Of a stretch of DNA of 64,000 bases, positions 46,101-55,100 are shown in pieces. The notes beneath the pieces are model-generated. The model was not told the DNA's origin. It did not search any database and saw nothing but the letters and a program-made list of their open reading frames with translations. The stretch covers positions 46,001 to 110,000 of the forward strand of contig JAXIVH010000287.1 of assembly GCA_036785325.1 (NCBI GenBank). The letters run 5' to 3'. Source of the stretch: Urophycis tenuis. Lineage: Eukaryota > Chordata > Actinopteri > Gadiformes > Phycidae. Position 1 is the first letter of the stretch. Each line of letters begins with the position of its first letter. The translations under genes were made by a program, and so were the position numbers.

Positions 46101-49100
46101 AACAGAGCAGATTGCGAGGTTACTCCCATCCATGCAGACTTAATCCTGTTGTGGTCCTACAGCCATTGAGGACTGACATTCCAGCTGATGACATCTACAA
46201 AGTAAAGTTAATTAATAACCCGGCTGTTTCAAATGCTTCCGCTGATAGTCAGGATAAAATCCCTGTCATACCCAGCACACTGACTGACACACTGTTGGAC
46301 AATAACGGAGATGTTTTTAACCACACATCAGAGGACAACCAACATGAGGATGAGCTAGAAATTTGCTCAAGGGCTGATAGGGTTTCAGAACATGGTGTTG
46401 GTGAATGTGTCTTGAATAAACCAAATTCTATTGACGCCGTGTATCATGTGGAAAAAATGGAAGAACAGATGGGAACGGTCCCATCTATTGTTTCTACGCA
46501 GTCTGATCAAGGTGAAAATCTTCCTTCCTCCAACTTCCAAGATCCGATCCATGGTCATTCATCCACAGCTCACACAGGTCCCTCAACAAGCTCCTTCAAA
46601 TATACAAATTATAGGTTTACAAAAATTGTATCAAAGTCTTCGGGGCAACGCACCGAAACATGCAGAAATTCTGACCTCACACAATTTTCAATCGAACAAG
46701 AGTTTCTAATCTTCTCAGAGGAAATGAGGCAGCTTCTGAATTACAGTAAAAGGGTTCCTGGCAAAAATCCCAACCACTGGTCCATGTCTCATCCTAGTTC
46801 TGACGGGCAGGAAACCGTCCTCGACCTGTCCATAGGCGCAGGCATGCCTGAGAGGGGTATGAAGGAAACTAAGTTCTCCCCTCAAGGAAACCATGTGGAG
46901 GCCAATGTTGCGCTTTCCAACATTGAAGCAGACTGTGCCAGGTCGTACCAAACTATGATGGATAACGTCTGTGCAGGAAAAGGTTACAAGGCAAAAACGG
47001 ATGGACCATTGAATGCCAGTGCTTGCTCTAGCAGGCAAACGAGAAGCGGGATGTTTGGCAGCTTGAACCATAGTCTGGATTTAGTGAGGAAGTCTTCTAA
47101 AACTAAGTTCAGGTTCTACATATTGATGACATCAGAAGATCCCTTCTTTAAAGAAACAAAGGTAAGGCCCTTTCAAAAAGTACTCTTGATTGCACACTCA
47201 CACTCATCTGAAACAAAGCCATTTTAAACTCACTTGCAGTGTTTGTAAAATCGTATTTTTCGTCTTTAAACGGGGATTCCCGAGGACGGCTCCAGCAGGG
47301 GACAGGCCACTAGAAACGAGGACTGTCCTCAGAAAAAGGGGATGCCTGATGCTTTGTATATTTACCTTTAATTCCTGTTAAAATAGTTAATTCCTGCTGT
47401 ATGCATTTGTAATGATGCCCCATGATACTCTACTGTACTTTAACTTGTACTGTAACTGTACTTTAACTACTGTACTTTAACTGCACTACCTTTACCAAGC
47501 CAGTTAACAGTGAATCTAGTATATAAAATATTTTTCTGTTATGTTTTGGAAGGCCCTATTAGAAGCAGATGGCCACACTGAGGTCCAACCATCCCACTTC
47601 TCCCTTAATGAACCGGGTTCCTCATCCTCATTGCTACTCATCATTCTCAAGAATGAAGATATCGCAGAGCACATTATTAAGGTAATAGAACTGCTGGTAA
47701 AACATGATGTTGCTACATTAAGAGTTAATAATTAAGGTTCTGTGGGATATTTTAATGAAACCTAATATAAATTATGAAAAAATATGTCCTATGTTGTGTA
47801 TGCATGTTTTCATAGGTCCCCCATATCCTGGATCTGAAGAAATCCGCAAATGTGCTGTTTGCTGGGATCGACCAACCAGAGGACATTGGGAATCTTACCC
47901 ATCAGGACCTCTTCAAGAAGGGTGGATTCATCATGTTGGAAAGGGTCGCACTGGAAGCACTTAGTTTCAGTAAGAATACTCCTCTAAATACTGCCTTCTA
48001 CATTTTGGTCCCGGTTTAAATGGTTTAAATACCCATATTAGGGATGCACCGATACCGATACCAGTATCGGGTATCTGGCCGATACTTCATTAAAATACTC
48101 GTACTCGTATTCGTTTTTAATTGCCGATACCACGCACCGATACCACTATGCCAGTAGCCTACATCAAACCGGCCGTATGCAGAGATGAGTTGTCCTACCT
48201 AACTAACTCGGGGGAGATAATGAGCAGAAACTCAGAGATTCTGCCGAAGGCTTGTGTGTGTGAATGTTCGCTGCGAAAAGACGTAACAGTAGGCTAAGTC
48301 ATGTCGGCGATTTGGGCATATTTTAAGATAAAGCGTCATCCGGCAGACTAAGATCTGTAATGCTACGGTGTCAAGAGGCGGAAAGGAAAGTACTTCCATA
48401 GGAAAGACGCACCATAGTGCTTAGTACACAGAGTTCACTAATGCTAGCGGCGTAAGACCGAAGCAGCCAACCTTATGACGTCTTGCAAGAGCGTGAGAAA
48501 ATGTCCAAAGACAACTCACGGGCAATACAAATAACAGAGGCACTTACTCACTTCATAGCGCTCAATGACCAGCCACTTTCAGTTGTTGATAATGTCGGAT
48601 TTCGCCGTCTTTTCAAAGTGCTAGAGCCCATATATGAGATTCCCAGTCGCCTCTACATCACCGATGTAATGTTGCCAAAGGTGTATGATAAAGTGAAAGA
48701 TCACGTTGACGTCATTTGACAACATAGTTCGTTGATTTGTTTAGCCTTTCTGAAGAAACATGGGAATAGTACCACATGGTTTGTGTACTTGAAAGAAGGA
48801 TAGGCTACTTTTGATAACTGAAACGTGATAATGTGCTTATTAAGCAATAGTTCTGATCACTTTTTGTGATTTATTTTTGTTGTTATTCGCTTTATCTGGT
48901 TATATTTACATTTTGTCTAATGTGATGGCATTTTGTCTTTGAAGGCTTTTTTTGTTATAACCAGAAAGCTCTGTTTAGTTTTGGCTTGGAATAGCCTGTT
49001 CAAATGAATTGCACTTCTTTCATAGAGACCAAATCTAGAAAGTATCGGTATCGGTACTCGGTATAGGCAAGTACACAAATAAAAGTATCGGTATCGTATC

Positions 49101-52100
49101 GGTTTGAAAAAAGTGGTATCGCTGCATCCCTAACCCATATAAATGACAATCCTAATATTCTGTTCAAAGGCAAAATGAAGGAACTGTTGGGCTTCTTGCA
49201 AGAGCTGAGCAAGAACGGGAAGTGGAAATGGATCATGCATCACAGAGACAGCCGTCGCTTTAAGGAAAATGCAAGGTACGCTTTAAATTACATGCTTTAA
49301 GAAATTCTGTTTACTTTATATTGTTTATTTTAAATGATCAGAAATTGAACATCTGACAGAACATGTGTCTGATGGTTCTATGAGTCACATTGGGAAAAAA
49401 GGGTTTACAAATAAATATTAAAAAGTCAAATAGAAGCACATTAGTTATTGAGTTGAGTTATTGTTCTCTTTCATAATATTCGTTTCGATGTCTCACTATG
49501 GGATGCACGCCCCGCTGCATACCTCAGAAGCATTTATCTCATTACGCCAATCCCGATTGGCTGGTGAAACGTGTCCGTCCGCACCAGGTAGTCCCACCTA
49601 CCTTAAATAGCTCATGCGGACGGCATCACGTCATTCAAACACCTCTTCTCACTCGGAGCGTATCTCGCGTCTTAGGCTAAATTAGTTTAACTGTCCACAG
49701 ACAGATCTTATATAGCTTCTGTCGCCGGGCGCTAATTAGCCTTAGCGATTTTTTATGCTTCGACGATCACACCAGATCGTATAAGCGGTACTTTCCTTGC
49801 CCCTTCGTGGTTTTGGATAGTACTTTTCTCGGCGCCCCACCACGGCTGTTCGAGCAAAACCGAGTGTTAACACACCAGTTAATTTCTCGGCTTTTTTGGA
49901 ATTTCCACAGTTAGCACACCAGCTAACTGCCTCAACTCCCCGCTTGCACACCAGCTCGCGAGGAATGGAGGATAAAGCCCCTCACACCAGAGGGCTCGGA
50001 AACTCTGCCGCCCGTCCTTGCCGCTGTGGGAACAAGATATCGAGCAAAGATCCACACCAGGTCTGCTCGGGCTGCCTGGGGCTGGAACACGCCCGGCTAG
50101 CTATCGAGGTCCCCGGCTCATGCCAGCATTGTGCGGTGTTCACGGTCAAGAGTCTCCGCAGACGGCTAGCCCGCCAAGCTAGCCTGTCTGGACAGGACCC
50201 CTATCTCTCTCCTGACGGCGCCGCCGTCGGAGATGGAGAAGAGACGGGGGTCGTTGCGGTGGCGGTACCGGAGGCTAGCGCTAGCTGGGGCTCCCAGCTC
50301 AGCCTAGCCGCGGACCCCCCGCTGGAAGAAGACGTCCTGGAATTGGACTATGGGGACGATGAAGATGCCACCTCGGAACCCCTCATATCAGAGGAGGACG
50401 ACGAGGACGACATCTTCATAGCTCTGGCCCGGGCTGCACAGCCCTCGGCCTCTGTCGCCTCTCGGGATGGAGATAAGGGAAGCACACCAGTTTCTCCCCT
50501 CCCCAGCATGGACATGCTCGACGTGTGCAAGCGCGCGGCTGCCCGGCTGGACATCCCCTGGCCCGTCGTCGTAGCGGAGACCACCAGGTCTCGCTACGAG
50601 GGGAAGAAATTGCCCCTGGCCAGGAGCGCGTCGAAGCAGCTTCTCCCCGTCTTCCCTGAGCTGCTGGATGAGGTGGTGCGCTCATGGAGCGACCGCCCTT
50701 ACAGCAGCAGGAGCCCGATTCCCGGTGCCTCGTCCCTCGATTGCGAGGCGATGGAGAGCCTGGGCCTGCTCCGCATGCCTCCGATGGAGCCATTAGTCGC
50801 AGCGCACCTCCACCCGCGGTTGTCGACTGTGTCCTCCAGGAGTCCCAGCCTGCCGTCTAAGTATGACCGTTTTCAGTCAACTATGACTGAGAAGGCATAC
50901 AAGGCGGTAGCGCTCTCGGCCAGAGCGCTCAACGTCCTCTCACTGCTCACGGCATACCAGGCTGAGCTGTGTGAGGATTTTGGGCAAGCTCAGGACCCAG
51001 CGACGTGGGAGGAGATACCGGTTATCACCGATATGTGTCTCCGTGTCCAGCGCTGCGCGGTCCGGGCCACGGGAAAAGCGCTGGGGAATATGGTCCTGCA
51101 GGAGCGAGCGAGGTGGCTCAACCTCGCCAACCTGTCGGACCGGGAGAGGGACGACGTCCTTGACATGCCAATTGTCCCGGGGGGGATTTTTGGCTCCGCA
51201 TTGGATTCTATGCAACGTCGATGCGAAGCCAAAAAGAAGGAGGACGAAGCTCTCCGGCTTTGCCTCCCTCGGAAACCCCCGGCTCCCTCTCCCCCTGCGC
51301 AGCGGAAAAGTTTCCCACAGGCTGGTCCCCAGGGTTCGCAATTTAAGATCCCCAGACAGCCGAAACTTCAGCCCGCTCCGGCCCCTCTGCCAAGCAGTCG
51401 GCCCAGCTGGCCAAAGAAATCCTCGGCCCCGGTTGCGACGCCGCCGGCACAGCCCGCGCAAGCCACCTACAGCCAGGCCAGGAAAAAGAAGAGAGCGGCC
51501 TGATCGCCACTCTCTTCACCGGTGATGCAGCTGGACGTTCCCCGTTCTCCAGCGCCACCTGTTCCACGATGGAGCGTGCACCCGGAGGCCCACCACGCCC
51601 CCGTCTCCCGGCTGCCACGGACCGTGCCAGAGCGAACCGGGAGAAACGGACAGTCGAGACAAGAGGGTTCAGCTGTTGCCCCTCTCTCATGTTCCAAAGC
51701 ACGCCCATCCACACAAATGTTTGTTCTAATAAATCATGTCCCGCTGCCGCATCCAGGCCAAAGGCCGAGGGCGCAGCTGATAAGAGACAAACATGCAAAA
51801 ATGAATATAAACAGCGTGGTGGCAACACCCGCTGTCCCCCCTCGGGGGAAAGCCACGGCTTTCCCCGGGACGGGGAACGTGCGGACCCCGCCGCTACGCT
51901 GCCCTCCCCGGCAAAATCGCTCAGCGGCGCCCGGGGGTCGTGTCACTTTTCCGCCAGGAGAGGTCGCCACCGCACCGCGGCTGGGGCCTCTCATGGTGGG
52001 GGGACTGCGATGTGTGTCAACCCTCTCCCCCAGATGGGAGAGATGGGCCGCACTCGCAGCCTCATCCTGGGTGGTAAGGACGATTGCGAGGGGTTACAGA

Positions 52101-55100
52101 CTGCAGTTCGCCGCTGTTCCCCCGCTTTTCGCCGGTTTAATACACTCCCAGGCTCAGGGAGAGTCAGCTCGCGTTTTACAAGAGGAAATCCTCTCACTGT
52201 TGAACAAAGGAGCAATCTGTGTCGTACCTCCCGCACAGTGTCAGAGCGGTTTTTACTCCAGGTATTTTCTGGTCCCCAAACGGGGGGGGAGCGGAATTCG
52301 CCCTATCCTGGATCTACGTGCTCTGAACAAATATCTCAGGAAATACAAGTTCAGGATGCTAACACACGCATCCCTGTTACGTCTTGTGCGACAGGGCGAT
52401 TGGTTCACTTCTGTCGATCTGAAAGACGCGTATTTCCACATCCCGATGTATCCTCCCCACAGAAAGTACCTAAGGTTTGCTTTCCAGGGGACCTGTTACG
52501 AGTACCGTGTACTCCCTTTCGGTCTGTCTTTAAGCCCGAGGGTGTTTGTGCGGTGCACCGAAGCGGCAATAGCCCCGCTGAGGCGGCAGGGCATCCGCTT
52601 GGCCACATATCTGGACGATTGGCTGCTATTGGCACAATCGGAGCAGGAGGCCAGGGCGCACACGCGTATTCTCGTACGACACCTATCCGATCTGGGTTTC
52701 GTGATAAACGCAGAAAAGAGCAGGTTGTCCCCGGCACAGGATATAATCTTTCTGGGATTATTCCTGGACTCGGTGGCTTTCACAGCGCGTCTGTCGGCAG
52801 ACCGAGTGAAAACTTTCAGGGCATGCCTCGCGCTGTTCCATCCGGGCAAGTCTGTTCAATTCAGATTGTGTCTTCGGTTACTGGGACTGATGGCGTCTGC
52901 CATTCTCGTAGTCCATCTGGGTCGCCTCCACATGAGGGAATTCCAGCTTTGGGTTGCTTCATGCGGGCTAGATCCCGTACGTCATGGCGCACGGAGAGTG
53001 TTGGTCACACCGGGGTGCGCCAGGGCGCTGCGCCACTGGCGAGTCCCGTCTTTTCTGACTCATGGGGTGCCCATGGGCTCTGTCCTGTCCAGGAAGGTGG
53101 TCACTACGGACGCCAGCCTGACAGGTTGGGGCGGAATTTACGAGGGCCGGTCTGTGAGGGGCCTCTGGAGTGCGGACCTCCAGCGGTCTCACATAAATTT
53201 TCTGGAACTTTCAGCGGTGTTCCTCTCCCTGAAACGCTTCCTTCCGTCTCTTATTGGTCATCATGTCCTGGTGAGGACGGACAATACGACGACGGTGGCG
53301 TACATCAACCGTCAGGGGGGATTACGCTCCCGACAGTTGCATGTGCTGGCACGCAGACTGATACTGTGGAGTTGCGGTCGTCTCCTCTCTCTGAGAGCGA
53401 CGCACGTCCCGGGAGTCCTGAACACGGGCGCGGACCTGTTGTCCAGGGGCGGGCCAATATACGGGGAATGGACTCTGCACCCGGAGATTGTGGATCAGAT
53501 ATGGGCACGTTTCGGTCGGGCCACAGTAGATCTGTTCGCATCAAGGGACAACGCGCAGTGCGCGCTGTTTTACTCTCTGCGCAGCATGAATGCTCCCCTC
53601 GGCGTAGACGCACTAGCGCACGCCTGGCCGCGCGAGCGTCTCTACGCATTTCCCCCCCTGGCATTGATACCCCCCACCCTGTTCAGAGTGAGGGAGTACG
53701 GCCACGAACTGATTTTGATAGCTCCGCATTGGCCTGCGATGCATTGGCTAGCGGAGATATATCAGTTGCTGTGCGCTCAGCCCTGGCAGCTCCCGCTGCG
53801 CAGGGACCTGTTGTCGCAGGGAGGAGGGGCTGTTTTCCATCCGCACCCAGAGCGCCTGGCACTATGGGCTTGGCCCCTGAGTGGTTAAATCTGTCAGCTG
53901 TGGGTCTTTCACAGCGGGTGATTTCCACTATACAGAGTGCTCGAGCCTCCTCCACTAGGTCTCTGTATGACTGTAAGTGGAGAGTGTTTGAGGGGTGGTG
54001 CCACGGAAACGGCCACATTCCTTTTCAGTGTCCGGTAGGTGTGATATTGTCATTCCTGCAGGACCTGATTGACAAATGAAAAGCCTTCTCCACGGTTAAG
54101 GTGTATTTGGCGGCCATCGCCGCCTGCCACGTGGGGTTTGGGAAGCAGACAGCGAGCCAGCACCCGCTGGTTTGCCGTTTTATGAAGGGAGCGCGCAGGC
54201 TTCTCCCCGTGTCCAGACCATTGGTACCACCATGGGATCTGGCGGTGGTTCTGGAGGGGCTTAAGGGCCCTCCTTTTGAGCCACTGGAAGGGGCGGACTT
54301 GAAACACGTGTCCCTCAAGACAGTGTTGTTGCTGGCCCTGGCTTCGGCTAAACGGGTTAGTGACATTCATGCGCTTTCGGTGCATTCCTCATGCGCTCAG
54401 CTCTTCCCGGGCGATGTAAGGATGATTTTGAAGCCCAACCCGGCTTTTGTGCCTAAGGTGGTGGGCTCATATTCTCCGATTGACCTTGTGGCTTTTGCTG
54501 CCTCACCAGATGAGCAGTCGCCGCGTGCGTTATGTCCAGTCCGTGCGGTGCGCACTTATATGGATAGGACGAGGGGTTTCAGGAGGAGCGATCAGCTGTT
54601 CGTCTCCTGGGCTAACCCTCATAAGGGGAAACCTGTCACAAAGCAGCGCCTGTCCCACTGGGTGGTGGAGGCGATTGCCTTGGCCTATACGAGTCAGGGT
54701 TTGCAGCCACCTGTGGGGCTGCGGGCGCACTCGACTCGGGGCTTGGCCACATCCTGGGCCTTATTCAGGGGAGTTTCTGTTCAGGATATTTGTGCTGCGG
54801 CGAGTTGGTCCTCGCCTCTCACTTTTGTCCGTTTCTATATGCTGGACGTCTCTGCTCCGTGCGTGGCACGCGCAGTTTTGTTGTCCTGAAACGAACAGAG
54901 TACTTTTCCTGTAGGTTGGTGGACGCTCGATAAGCTTGTCTGGCAATACGGGAGCAACCATATCCCATAGTGAGACATCGAAACGAATATTATGAAAGAG
55001 AACTTTAGGTTATTTACATAACCCCGGTTCTCTGAGTAATATGAGTGAGATGTCTCACCAGACAACCCTTCTTGCTTGGGCGAGTGAGAAGAGGTGCTTA

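Noticed and set aside
51569..54079. 836-codon ORF overlapping DIRS ORF2 in another frame
   Set aside because: Its first 760 codons are a shadow of the RT/RNase H frame; only the end, from 53864, belongs to the recombinase.
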